NCBI RefSeq assembly: GCF_009711225.1 | Contig: NZ_WMIE01000006.1 | Location: 62,001 to 126,000 of the forward strand | Origin: Paracoccus aestuariivivens | GTDB taxonomy: Bacteria; Pseudomonadota; Alphaproteobacteria; Rhodobacterales; Rhodobacteraceae | Reading direction: 5' to 3' | Length of the DNA: 64,000 nt | Shown: positions 45,118-53,631 of the stretch, in pieces | How positions within the stretch are numbered: position 1 is the stretch's first letter | How the letters are laid out: every line of letters begins with the position of its first letter | Position numbers and translations under genes: made by a program | Notes under the pieces: model-generated | Databases searched by the model: none | The model's input: the letters and a program-made list of their open reading frames with translations, nothing else | What the model was told of the DNA's origin: nothing

Positions 45118-46158
45118 TCATTGCTGAACGAACGCCGCCCAGCGTTCCTGCGCCTTTTCGCCCTCGGGCGAGCTCCACCAAGCAGCCGAGTTCAGCACCT
45201 GCTTGGCCGCGTTCTCGGGCGAGTTCGGCATTTGGGCCGCGCGTTCCGCCGAGATCTTGCCGGTGTCATAGGCGGCAGGGTTGCCCGGGCCATAGTCGAT
45301 ATATTCCGGGAAATTCGCCTGGATCTCGGGCGACATGGCGGCGTCGATGAATTTCATCGCGGTTTCAAGGTTCGGCGCGCCCTTGAGTACACATAGCGAG
45401 GTATATTGCAGGATGCCCTGATTATAGGTGAACCCGACCGGAGCGCCTTCGGCCATGACCGCCGAAACCCGCCCGTTCCACGCCATGACCATATCGGCCT
45501 CGCCATCGGCCAGAAGCTGGGCGGATTGCGCGCCCGAGGTCCACCAGACGGTGATATGGGGCTTGATTTCCTCGAGCTTCTTGAAGGCGCGGTCGACATC
45601 CATCGGATAGATATCGGCGGGCGCGACCCCGTCGGCCATCAGCGCGGCTTCAAGCGTGGCCAGCGGGTGGTTGCGCAGCGCGCGCGTGCCGGGGAATTTC
45701 TCGACGTCCCAGAAATCGGCCCAGCTCTGCGGGCCGTTCTCGCCATAGGCATCGGTGCTATAGGCCAGAACCGAGGAATAGAACTCGTATGCCACCGAAT
45801 AATCGTTGCGCAGTTCGGCGGGCATCGCCGCGACCGAGGGCATGGCGGCAAGGTCCAGCTTCTCGATCATGCCCTGCTCGCCGCCGCGCAGACAGTCCTT
45901 GGTCGGCGTGTCGATCACGTCCCAGATCGGTTTGCCAGTGGCGGTCTGGGTACGGATCACGGGCCATGCGTCGGGACTGGTGTCCTGCTTGATGACAATG
46001 CCGGTTTTTTCGGTCACCGGATCAAGAATGGCCTTGGTCTGGGCCTCCTGATAGGCGCCGCCCTGCGACACGAAGGTAATCTCGGCGGCATTGAGCCAGC
46101 CGACGCCAAGGCACAGGGCCAGGCCGGACACGGTCGCGATCTTGGGCATGCTTGTCAT
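45118..46158 (-). CDS. Spermidine/putrescine-type ABC substrate-binding protein (PotD family)
   Basis: The 346-residue protein has an N-terminal signal peptide (ALCLGVGWLNAA) followed by EITFVSQGGAYQEAQTKAILDPVTEKTGI, the family 1/PotD-like opening. Conserved DFWDVEKFPGTRALRNHP follows. It binds a polyamine or other quaternary or secondary amine in the periplasm. GGAAGG precedes the ATG at 46158. The DAO-fold oxidoreductase upstream and the GMC oxidoreductase downstream suggest the ligand is a catabolised amine. Confidence 0.9.
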   Translation of the reverse strand: MTSMPKIATVSGLALCLGVGWLNAAEITFVSQGGAYQEAQTKAILDPVTEKTGIVIKQDTSPDAWPVIRTQTATGKPIWDVIDTPTKDCLRGGEQGMIEKLDLAAMPSVAAMPAELRNDYSVAYEFYSSVLAYSTDAYGENGPQSWADFWDVEKFPGTRALRNHPLATLEAALMADGVAPADIYPMDVDRAFKKLEEIKPHITVWWTSGAQSAQLLADGEADMVMAWNGRVSAVMAEGAPVGFTYNQGILQYTSLCVLKGAPNLETAMKFIDAAMSPEIQANFPEYIDYGPGNPAAYDTGKISAERAAQMPNSPENAAKQVLNSAAWWSSPEGEKAQERWAAFVQQ

Positions 46159-46214
46159 AGTCTTACCTTCCTGTTGTTTGATTATGTTCTGTTACGTCCG
46201 GGGTGGGGTGCGTC

Positions 46215-47516
46215 TCATTTGCCGACCGCATCAAGGAACTGGTACCAACCCGCGACGATGCGGACGCCGACCTCGCGGACGGGATAAAGCGGAACCTGCG
46301 GCAGGGGCAGTTGGCCCAGCAGTCCCGCATCCGGTTTGCGGCCCAGAACCAGATCCGCCACATGCGGACCTATATAGCTGGCCAGAGCGACGCCCGTGCC
46401 GTTATAGCCCATGGCGTAAACGATCCGGCCGTCGATGCGACCCAGATGGGGCAGGCTGTCCATCGTCATCGCCACCAGCCCCGACCAGCGATGCGTCACT
46501 TGCAGGCCCGCAAGCTGGGGAAACTGCGTCAGCATGGCCTTTTCCAAAGCGGCGAAGGCGGCGGGGCTGTCCGATTTGCCGAACGCGCCGCGCCCGCCAT
46601 ACAGCAGCCGGTCGCCGGATTTGCGGAACCAGCGCATCATGCGGCGGGTCTCGGTATAGCTGCGGCCATGCGCCAGAAGGGCCTCGGCAGCGGTGCCGGT
46701 CAGGGGCTGGGTCGCCACCATCGCCGAACGGAAGGGCACGACCCGACGCTCGATGACCGAGGCCGCAGGGGTCAGGCCGGAATAGGCATTGGTCGCCAGA
46801 ACCACCTGTCGCGCCCGCACCCGGCCGCTGGCCAGATGCAGATCGACGCCGCCATCTGCACGGGGCGCGATGCCGGTAACCGGACTTTCGTCATGAATGC
46901 GCAGGCCCCGCCCCCGCAATCCCGCAGCCAGACCGCGATGGAACTTCAACGGATGGATCACGCCCCCATGCCGGTTCAGCATCCCGCCGCAGAAATCGCG
47001 CGAGCCGGTTTCCGCGGCCATCTCCTCTGCGTCAAGGATCGAGACCGCGTCATCGCCCAAAGTCCCGCGCAGCCAGTCGCATTCGGCACGCAAGGCCTCC
47101 AGCGCCTCGGGACGATGGGCGCAACGCAACGAGCCGCTGGGCCGGTAATCGGCGTCAATGCCGAATTCCTCCAGCACGGCGCCGACATTCTCTATGGCCT
47201 CGATGCCGATATCATGCATCCGCCGTGCGGTCGCGATGTCCCAGCGCCGCGCCATCTCGGCAAATCCCAGCCGGAACTTGCCGGATACGACGCCGCCGTT
47301 CCGCCCCGAGGCGCCCCAGCCCAGCCGGTTCGCTTCAAGCACGACGACATCGACCCCCTGCGCCGCCAGCGCGCGGGCGGTCGATAATCCGGTATAGCCC
47401 CCGCCGACGATGGCGACATCGGTCTGCAATTCACCCGAGAATGGCATGGCCTCGGGCGCGGCGGGCGCGGTGTCCCTCCAGAGCGAGTCGATTTCGGGAA
47501 GCGGGGGCTGGTTCAC
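46215..47516 (-). CDS. DAO-family FAD-dependent amine oxidoreductase (PuuB-like)
   Basis: The 433-residue flavoenzyme has VAIVGGGYTGLSTARALAAQGVDVVVLEANRLGWGASGRNGG and a C-terminal IVYAMGYNGTGVALASYIG. It is a clear paralogue of the enzyme at 27730-29007, sharing the GASGRNGG motif. It probably oxidises the amine imported by the adjacent PotABCD-like system. It is placed between a HAD gene (9 bases upstream) and the binding-protein gene (56 bases downstream). A HAD partner occurs at both loci. Confidence 0.88.
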   Translation of the reverse strand: MNQPPLPEIDSLWRDTAPAAPEAMPFSGELQTDVAIVGGGYTGLSTARALAAQGVDVVVLEANRLGWGASGRNGGVVSGKFRLGFAEMARRWDIATARRMHDIGIEAIENVGAVLEEFGIDADYRPSGSLRCAHRPEALEALRAECDWLRGTLGDDAVSILDAEEMAAETGSRDFCGGMLNRHGGVIHPLKFHRGLAAGLRGRGLRIHDESPVTGIAPRADGGVDLHLASGRVRARQVVLATNAYSGLTPAASVIERRVVPFRSAMVATQPLTGTAAEALLAHGRSYTETRRMMRWFRKSGDRLLYGGRGAFGKSDSPAAFAALEKAMLTQFPQLAGLQVTHRWSGLVAMTMDSLPHLGRIDGRIVYAMGYNGTGVALASYIGPHVADLVLGRKPDAGLLGQLPLPQVPLYPVREVGVRIVAGWYQFLDAVGK

Positions 47517-47525
47517 GGTCGGACC

Positions 47526-48254
47526 TCAGGCTGCGGCGCCGTAACGCTGTTCGGCCAGTTCGGCATCCACCGCATCGGCCAGTTCCTTGAGCGTGGTGAA
47601 GTGGAAGTCCGGCGTGGTCACGACCTTCGGAATGGGCGAGGCGCCAAAGCCGTCCTGCCCTGCCCGACGCTGGATCCAGCAGGTCGTGTAACCCAGATCC
47701 CGCGCGACGCCGATATCGTGGTGCTGGCTTTGCGCGACATGCAGGATTTCCGACTGCTTGTAGCCGAAAGCCGATTGGCGGCCCTTGTTGAAGGCGAAGA
47801 ACTCGGGCGCGGGCTTGGCGTAGCCGGTTTCGTCGCAGGTGACGGCATCGTGGAACGGACGCCCCAAAGTATGCTCATAGGCGGTAAAGGCGGTGCGGTC
47901 GGCATTGGTCATCGCGACCAGCCGGAAATTCTTGCGCAATCTGGCCAGCGCCGCGGCCGAGTCCGCGAAGGCGGGCCAGCGCAGGACCGAAAGCTGGAAG
48001 GCATTGGCGACGGCTTCCGACGAGTCAAAGCCCGTTTCCTCGGCGATGGACATATAGACATCGCGGAAGGCAAAGGACGAGCGGCCATAGAACTTGTCCC
48101 GTCCGCGCAGATAGGGCTCGAAAATCTCGTAATCCGTGGCGGCGGCGGCTTTCGGTCCGCCAAGGCTGCGGATCGCCTCGAGCACGCCGGTTTCGAAATC
48201 GATCAGCGTTCCGACCACGTCAAAGGTCATCACCTTGAAATCGGTGAGTTTCAT
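47526..48254 (-). CDS. HAD type II (haloacid dehalogenase-like) hydrolase
   Basis: The 242-residue HAD has motif I MTFDVVGTLIDFETG with the nucleophile aspartate, but the tyrosine normal for L-2-haloacid dehalogenases is replaced by valine (DVVGTL versus DxYGTL). Later motifs AMTNADRTAF, ETGYAKPAPEFF and HVAQSQHHDIGVARDLG are present. This argues against a simple dehalogenase. The ATG at 48254 is used because residues before it show no family resemblance. It lies between the PotA and oxidoreductase genes, mirroring the arrangement at 29013. Confidence 0.82.
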   Translation of the reverse strand: MKLTDFKVMTFDVVGTLIDFETGVLEAIRSLGGPKAAAATDYEIFEPYLRGRDKFYGRSSFAFRDVYMSIAEETGFDSSEAVANAFQLSVLRWPAFADSAAALARLRKNFRLVAMTNADRTAFTAYEHTLGRPFHDAVTCDETGYAKPAPEFFAFNKGRQSAFGYKQSEILHVAQSQHHDIGVARDLGYTTCWIQRRAGQDGFGASPIPKVVTTPDFHFTTLKELADAVDAELAEQRYGAAA

Positions 48255-48288
48255 TTCCCAGATCCTTGTTGTTGCAGTGGGGAAGGGT

Positions 48289-49380
48289 TCAGGCAGCCCG
48301 TGGCACGACGATTGTGTCCTCGGGATGCAGGGCAAGGGTGACCGGCTGGCCGGTTTCGGGCATCATCTGCCAGCCGGAATGGTTCGAGGGCAGGCGCAGG
48401 CTGACCTGTTCGCCGCCCGCAAGGGTGACGAAGATCCGGACGCTTTCCCCCTGATACAGGCAGGAATCCACCGTCCCCGGCAGCAGGTTGCTTTCGGGCG
48501 CGGTCTGCGGTCCGGCAAAGGCCAGCTTTTCGGAATGCACGGTCAGGAACAGATCCTCCGACGCGGGAACCGGATGGGCCGAGCGCAGCGTATTGCCCGC
48601 AAGCGACAGGTTTCCCGCGTCAAGTCGCCGGACCGGCAGCAGCATGGCTTCACCGATGAAGCTGGCGACAAAGGAATCCCGCGGGCGGTCATGCAGTTGC
48701 TTCGGTGTGTCCACCTGCACCAGACGGCCGTTTTTCATCACCGCGATGCGGTCGGACATGGTCAGCGCCTCGCGCTGGTCATGGGTGACATAGATGATCG
48801 TCGCACCCAGCTTGGCGTGAAGCTGCTTCAGTTCCAGCTGCATGTTCTCGCGCAACTGCTTGTCCAGCGCCGAAAGCGGTTCGTCCATCAGGATCAGCCG
48901 CGGCTCGAAGATCATCGCGCGGGCAAGGGCGACGCGCTGGCGCTGGCCACCCGACAAAGCCGAGATCGCGCGATCGCCGTAACCCGACAGTTCGACCATC
49001 TCCAATGCGGCCTGCAGCTTGGCGGGCCATTCGGATTTCGGCATCCGCCGCGCCCGCAGCGGGAAGGTGATGTTCTCGCCAACCGTCATATGCGGGAACA
49101 GCGCGTAGTTCTGGAACACGATGCCGATATCGCGCAGATGCGGCGGCGTATGGGTGATTTCCGTATCGCCCAGATGGATGCTGCCCGAGGTCGGCTGCAC
49201 AAAACCGCCCAGCAGTCCCAGCAGCGTCGTCTTACCCGATCCCGAGGGGCCAAGGATCGACAGGAACTCGCCGGGGGCCACGTCCAGACTGACATCGTCC
49301 AGCGCTTTGAACGTCCCGTAGCGCTTGACGGCATTGCGGATCGACACGCCGACTTTTTGCGGATGCAAGGTGGATTTCAT
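48289..49380 (-). CDS. Spermidine/putrescine-type ABC ATPase (PotA family)
   Basis: The 363-residue ATPase has Walker A GPSGSGKTTL, Q-loop VFQNYALFPHMTV, signature LSGGQRQRVALARAM, Walker B LILMDEPLSALD, switch VTHDQREAL, and a C-terminal TOBE-like extension. It energises the PotBCD-type importer, although the permease genes are three genes further down. AGGAGA stands about 10 bases before the ATG at 49380. It is the first gene of the operon and is divergent from a LysR regulator. Confidence 0.92.
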   Translation of the reverse strand: MKSTLHPQKVGVSIRNAVKRYGTFKALDDVSLDVAPGEFLSILGPSGSGKTTLLGLLGGFVQPTSGSIHLGDTEITHTPPHLRDIGIVFQNYALFPHMTVGENITFPLRARRMPKSEWPAKLQAALEMVELSGYGDRAISALSGGQRQRVALARAMIFEPRLILMDEPLSALDKQLRENMQLELKQLHAKLGATIIYVTHDQREALTMSDRIAVMKNGRLVQVDTPKQLHDRPRDSFVASFIGEAMLLPVRRLDAGNLSLAGNTLRSAHPVPASEDLFLTVHSEKLAFAGPQTAPESNLLPGTVDSCLYQGESVRIFVTLAGGEQVSLRLPSNHSGWQMMPETGQPVTLALHPEDTIVVPRAA

Positions 49381-49529
49381 GCGGCAACGGTCTCCTGTTC
49401 CAAGCGTTCGGCCATGCCGGTATCGTTTGCAGAAATGTAAAAACATCCTGCGCTTACGACCCTGCGACTGTTCTGATCGCTGTCTTCCTGTTGACGATTT
49501 CAGGCTTTTTGCTGCCTGTTGAAACCAAG

Positions 49530-49550
49530 GTGACGAAAAAATAACGTCAC
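49530..49550. promoter_or_regulatory. Dyad GTGACG-N9-CGTCAC, candidate LysR operator
   Basis: Perfect six-base arms (49530-49535 and 49545-49550) flank an A-rich nine-base spacer in the gap between potA and the LysR gene, 40 bases before the LysR ATG. LysR regulators usually bind such dyads between divergent genes. The assignment is positional. Confidence 0.45.
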
Positions 49551-49578
49551 GGCAATTGAAAAAAAATCGCGCGCGTTG

Positions 49579-49591
49579 TTACATCATGTAA
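49579..49591. promoter_or_regulatory. Palindrome TTACAT-C-ATGTAA at the LysR start codon
   Basis: A perfect 13-base palindrome whose last base is the A of the ATG at 49591. A protein bound here would block initiation of transcription or translation, compatible with autorepression by the LysR protein. It may be fortuitous. Confidence 0.4.
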
Positions 49592-50538
49592 TGAGAAAAA
49601 TCCGCCGCCAGATTCCGTCGATGAACGCGCTTTTCGCCTTCGAGGCCGCGGGGCGCTTACGCAATTTCTCGCGCGCCTCCGAGGAATTGAACGTCACGCC
49701 CGCCGCCGTCAGCCGGATGATGCAGCGGCTTGAGGAGAATTTGGGTACGGCCCTGTTCCACCGCGCGGGCGCGGGCGTGACCCTTAGCGAAAGCGGGCGT
49801 CTGCTGTTTGACGCGACCAGCCGCGCCGTGACCCAGATCGAGGCCGCCCTGATCGAGATCGAGGATCGCAGCCTTGGCGTCGATACCGTCACCATCTCGG
49901 TTTCGACGGCATTCACCACGCATTGGCTGATGCCGCGGATGATGAAATTCAAGGCGGCCTTTCCCAGCGTCGATCTGCGGTTCCAGTTGCTGATGGGTCC
50001 GCTCAGCGGGTCGGTCGATGATGTCGATTTCGGCATGCGGTTCCTGCGCGCGCGCGAACCGCGTCTGCGGGTTTTTCCGATCATGCCCGAAGTGCTGATC
50101 CCGATCTGCAGTCCCGCCTACCGGAAGATGCGCGACGGCAAGGTCGGCGATGGCGAAACCCTGATCAAGCTATCTGAAGGAGAGCCCTATTCGCCCCACG
50201 ATCTGGTTTCCGGCTCGGATCTGATTGCGGCCAATCCCCTGATCTTTGCCGATTACGCCATCGTGGTTCAGGCGGCATTGCTGGGACAGGGCATCGCATG
50301 GGGCTGGCTCAGCGTCGTCGGACACTGGATGCGGCATGGCGATCTTGTGCCCGCGAACATGCGCCGCCAGATCACGCCGCGCCAATGCTGTTTCGTGCAG
50401 ACCGAGGGTAAGCCGCTGCGTCCCGTGGTCGAACAGGTCAGGGACTGGATCATCACCGAGCTGCGCTCGGACTATGCCGAGGTCAGGCGGATGTTTCCCG
50501 CGCTGGAGATCCCCGAACTCGGTGACAACGTGCTGTGA
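49591..50538 (+). CDS. LysR family transcriptional regulator (GcvA-like)
   Basis: The 315-residue protein has an N-terminal LysR winged helix (PSMNALFAFEAAGRLRNFSRASEELNVTPAAVSRMMQRLEENLGTALFHR) and a periplasmic-binding-fold effector domain with TAFTTHWLMPRMMKFKAAFPSVDLRFQ, typical of the GcvA/AmpR branch. ATG at 49591 is preferred over TTG at 49576. It is divergent from the potA-HAD-oxidoreductase-potDBC-GMC operon and is probably its activator, with an amine or derived metabolite as effector. Confidence 0.9.
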   Translation: MRKIRRQIPSMNALFAFEAAGRLRNFSRASEELNVTPAAVSRMMQRLEENLGTALFHRAGAGVTLSESGRLLFDATSRAVTQIEAALIEIEDRSLGVDTVTISVSTAFTTHWLMPRMMKFKAAFPSVDLRFQLLMGPLSGSVDDVDFGMRFLRAREPRLRVFPIMPEVLIPICSPAYRKMRDGKVGDGETLIKLSEGEPYSPHDLVSGSDLIAANPLIFADYAIVVQAALLGQGIAWGWLSVVGHWMRHGDLVPANMRRQITPRQCCFVQTEGKPLRPVVEQVRDWIITELRSDYAEVRRMFPALEIPELGDNVL

Positions 50539-50697
50539 CCTGTCCTGCCCGCGCGGGCGGTGCGACCAGGCGATAACGAATCATTGCCCGTGCTGTGCTG
50601 CGGGTCCAGCCTTCGGGACAGGCGGGCGCATCGTCCGCCATTGCTGCTTCGATCCTGCACTGTCCGCGTCACGCGGCTTCATGAAAGGGGGAAGTGC

Positions 50698-52098
50698 ATG
50701 ACGATCCGTCCCGATCCCACATTCCACGCAACACCCCGACTGGCCATGCAGGCCGAGCCCGAGAAACTGGCTTATACCCTTCTGCTCAGTCCGGATTTCT
50801 CGCAGCCAGATGCCTTGGCGGTGGTCGATCTTGACCCGCAATCGCAAGGTTTCGGGCAGGTCGTCAGCACGCTTGCCATGCCGAAGGCACGCGACGAGTT
50901 CCACCATTTCGGCTGGAACGCCTGTTCCTCGTCGCTGTCGCCGCTGACAGGGCACGCCTTTCTTGAACGACGCTACCTGATCATTCCGGGGCTGCGGTCC
51001 TCGCGCATCTATATCGTCGATACCAAGCCCGACCCGCGCCATCCCAAGCTGCATAAGGTCATCGAACCCGAGGAGGTGTTCCGCAAGACCGGCTATTCGC
51101 GCCCCCACACGATCCATTGCGGACCCGAGGGGATCTATGTCTCGACCCTTGGCGGGGCCGGTCCGGACGGGACCGACGGCCCTCCGGGCATTTTCATCAT
51201 GGATTGCCAGACCTTCGACGTCATCGGCCGCTGGGAGATCGAGCGCGGCCCGCAGGACAAGCATTACGATTTCTGGTGGAACCTGCCGCGCGACTACATG
51301 GTATCCAGCGAATGGGCGCTGCCACCGCAATTCGAGAACGGCATCGTCCCCGAGCAGCTTCTGGCCAATAAATACGGCCACCGGCTGCATTTCTGGGATC
51401 TGCGGGCGCGAAAACATGTGCAGGTGATTGACCTTGGCGAGAACCACCAGATGGCGCTCGAGGTGCGGCCCGCCCATGATCCGGTGAAGCAATATGGTTT
51501 CGTCGGCGTGGTGGTCGATACGACCAACCTCGAGGGCTCGATCTGGACATGGTGGCGCGAGGGCGGGCAATTCCATTGCCGCAAGACCGCGACGATCCCG
51601 CCCGAACCTGCCGATCCCGCCGACCTGCCGCCGCTTTTGCAGGGCTTCGGGGCCGTGCCGCCCCTGATCACCGATATCGACCTGTCGCTGGACGACCGCT
51701 TTCTTTACGTCTCGTGCTGGGGCACGGGCGAAATGCGGCAATATGATGTCAGCGACCCGATGGCCCCGAAACTGGCGGGTTCGGTCCATATCGGCGGCAT
51801 CGCACGCCGGACCGCGCATCCGAATGGCAAACCCTATGCCGGAGGCCCGCAGATGGTCGAGATCAGCCGCGACGGCAAGCGGGTCTACTGGACGAATTCG
51901 CTTTATTCGACATGGGACGACCAGTTCTATCCGGCGGGCGTGCCCTCGGCCATGGTCAAGGCCGATGTGGGGCCGCAGGGCGGGCTGACGCTGGACAAGG
52001 ATTTCTGGCCCGACTTTCCTTCGGGCTTCCGCGCGCACCAGATCCGGCTGGAAGGGGGGGATTGCTCGACCGAGTCCTTCTGCTACCCCTCGGTCTGA
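50698..52098 (+). CDS. mtoX: Selenium-binding protein 56 / methanethiol oxidase family
   Basis: The 466-residue beta-propeller protein of the SELENBP1/MtoX family contains DEFHHFGWNACSSSL, SRPHTIHCGPEGIYVSTLG and a C-terminal HQIRLEGGDCSTESFCYP. MtoX oxidises methanethiol to formaldehyde, H2S and H2O2 using copper; several histidines are present. No signal peptide is visible, so it is probably cytoplasmic. GGGGGAAG precedes the ATG at 50698. The usual SCO1/SenC and MauG partners are absent; instead a membrane protein follows directly. Confidence 0.88.
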   Translation: MTIRPDPTFHATPRLAMQAEPEKLAYTLLLSPDFSQPDALAVVDLDPQSQGFGQVVSTLAMPKARDEFHHFGWNACSSSLSPLTGHAFLERRYLIIPGLRSSRIYIVDTKPDPRHPKLHKVIEPEEVFRKTGYSRPHTIHCGPEGIYVSTLGGAGPDGTDGPPGIFIMDCQTFDVIGRWEIERGPQDKHYDFWWNLPRDYMVSSEWALPPQFENGIVPEQLLANKYGHRLHFWDLRARKHVQVIDLGENHQMALEVRPAHDPVKQYGFVGVVVDTTNLEGSIWTWWREGGQFHCRKTATIPPEPADPADLPPLLQGFGAVPPLITDIDLSLDDRFLYVSCWGTGEMRQYDVSDPMAPKLAGSVHIGGIARRTAHPNGKPYAGGPQMVEISRDGKRVYWTNSLYSTWDDQFYPAGVPSAMVKADVGPQGGLTLDKDFWPDFPSGFRAHQIRLEGGDCSTESFCYPSV

Positions 52099-52099
52099 G

Positions 52100-52744
52100 G
52101 TGGAGGGCTGGACGCAGACCGGCCTGTGGCTGACGGTCCTGTTGAGCGGAGCCTATCACGGCGCAAGCCCCGCCATGGGCTGGCCCTTGGCAGTGTCGGC
52201 GGGGCTGATGGGGCGCGGGCGGCGCGATCTGCTTGCGGGCATGGGACAATTGGCGGTCGGGCATCTTGTCTCGGTCCTTGCGGTGCTGCTGCCCTTTGCG
52301 CTGGTCCTGTGGCTGGTCACCTATCAGGACCGGATCAGGATCGCGGCAAGTCTTCTGGTGATCCTGTTCGGGGCCTACCGGCTGGTCCAGCGCCGCCACC
52401 CCCGCAGGCTGGCGCGGATCAGGCCGACGCAACTGGTGCTGTGGTCCTTTGCCATCGCACTGGTCCACGGCGCCGGGCTGATGATCCTGCCGGTCTATCT
52501 GGGCCTGTGTCGCGCGGACGGTCACGGCGCATTCCTTGCTCAGGGCGTGGCGGCGGGGAATCTGCAAACCGCGCTGGCGGTGGCCTTGCTGCATACCGTC
52601 GCCATGGTCACGACCGGAGGCGCAATCGCGCTGGCGGTGCATGGCTGGCTGGGACTGCGCTTTGTCTCGCGAAGTTGGTTCAATCTGGAAACCGTCTGGG
52701 CGCTCAGCCTGATCGCGGTCGGGGTGCTGGGGCTGATCCCTTGA
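52100..52744 (+). CDS. Polytopic membrane protein, partner of mtoX (function unknown)
   Basis: The 214-residue protein has about six membrane segments with histidines placed in or next to helices (SGAYHGASPAMGWPL, ALVHGAGLMILP, LLHTVAMVTTGG). It begins at GTG 52100, one base after the mtoX stop, so translation is coupled. I do not recognise the family with certainty. The histidine pattern loosely recalls nickel/cobalt or copper permeases, so metal supply or sulphide export are both possible. No homologue or function can be stated. Confidence 0.65.
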   Translation: MEGWTQTGLWLTVLLSGAYHGASPAMGWPLAVSAGLMGRGRRDLLAGMGQLAVGHLVSVLAVLLPFALVLWLVTYQDRIRIAASLLVILFGAYRLVQRRHPRRLARIRPTQLVLWSFAIALVHGAGLMILPVYLGLCRADGHGAFLAQGVAAGNLQTALAVALLHTVAMVTTGGAIALAVHGWLGLRFVSRSWFNLETVWALSLIAVGVLGLIP

Positions 52745-52866
52745 TGACCCCTTGCCCGCGCGGTTTCGCCACACATGCGCTGCGGAACCCTTGGCACGAC
52801 GGCGGGGTTTTGCCGCATTGGTTCGATCTGACGGGCCATCCCGGTAATCGTTCAAGGAGTGGTTGT

Positions 52867-53631
52867 ATGCGGCACAGGAAATGGATCGCGGCTACCCTTA
52901 TGGCGGGCGCCCTGTCGCAGCCCGCTTGCGCCGAAGATCTTGTCGATCCGGCGGCCATACAGGCGCTGCAAGCGATGGGCGCACATCTGGCCAAGCTCCA
53001 GACCTTCGCACTGACCTCGCAGACCCAGATGGAGGTCGTGCTGGATGACGAACAGAAGCTGCTGGTCGGCGGAACCGTCGAATATCAGGTCCAGCGCCCG
53101 GATCGGCTGCGGATCGACCTGAAGACCGACGTCGCCGAACGCCAGCTGTATTACGACGGCAAATCCGTCAGCTATGTCTCTCCTGCCGACGGATATTACG
53201 CGCTGATCGAGAACGCCCCCACCGACATCAAGAGCGTTCTGGATTACACATCAGAAACTTACGCGCTGGATTTCCCTGCTGCGGATCTTTTCGAATGGGG
53301 CACCGAGGACGAGCCGGTCGATCTGGTCAAGGAAGCGTTCAAGGTCGGGACCGCGACGATTGACGGCACCGTGACCGATCACTGGGCCTTCCGCACCGAG
53401 ACGCAGGATTGGGAAATCTGGCTGCGCACGGACGGAACATCGCTGCCGGAGCGGATCTCGATTGTGGACCGCGAGGACACGGCCCTGCCCCGATTTGTCG
53501 CGGATTACAGTTGGGACGAAGGGGCGACTCCCGATGCGTCCGCATTCATCTATCAGCCACCCGAAGGCGCCAAACGGATTGATTTCCTTGAAACCGAACT
53601 GAGCACCGTCGGCGAAACGGAGGCACAGTAA
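52867..53631 (+). CDS. Exported DUF2092-type protein
   Basis: The 254-residue protein has a short Sec signal (ATLMAGALSQPACA) and then a beta-rich LolA/RseB-like region: LTSQTQMEVVLDDEQKLLVGGTVEYQVQRPDRLRIDLKTD, then YYDGKSVSYVSPADGYYALIENAP. This fits DUF2092. It may bind lipid or lipoprotein in the periplasm. AAGGAG precedes the ATG at 52867. Its stop overlaps the start of the histidine-rich protein gene (TAATG), so the pair is coupled. Confidence 0.75.
   Translation: MRHRKWIAATLMAGALSQPACAEDLVDPAAIQALQAMGAHLAKLQTFALTSQTQMEVVLDDEQKLLVGGTVEYQVQRPDRLRIDLKTDVAERQLYYDGKSVSYVSPADGYYALIENAPTDIKSVLDYTSETYALDFPAADLFEWGTEDEPVDLVKEAFKVGTATIDGTVTDHWAFRTETQDWEIWLRTDGTSLPERISIVDREDTALPRFVADYSWDEGATPDASAFIYQPPEGAKRIDFLETELSTVGETEAQ

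Noticed and set aside
33109-49557. Identical 13-mer CGTCACGGCAATT at 33109 and 49545 in two promoter regions
   Set aside because: A match of this length is expected by chance in a window of this size. It was not used as evidence for shared control.
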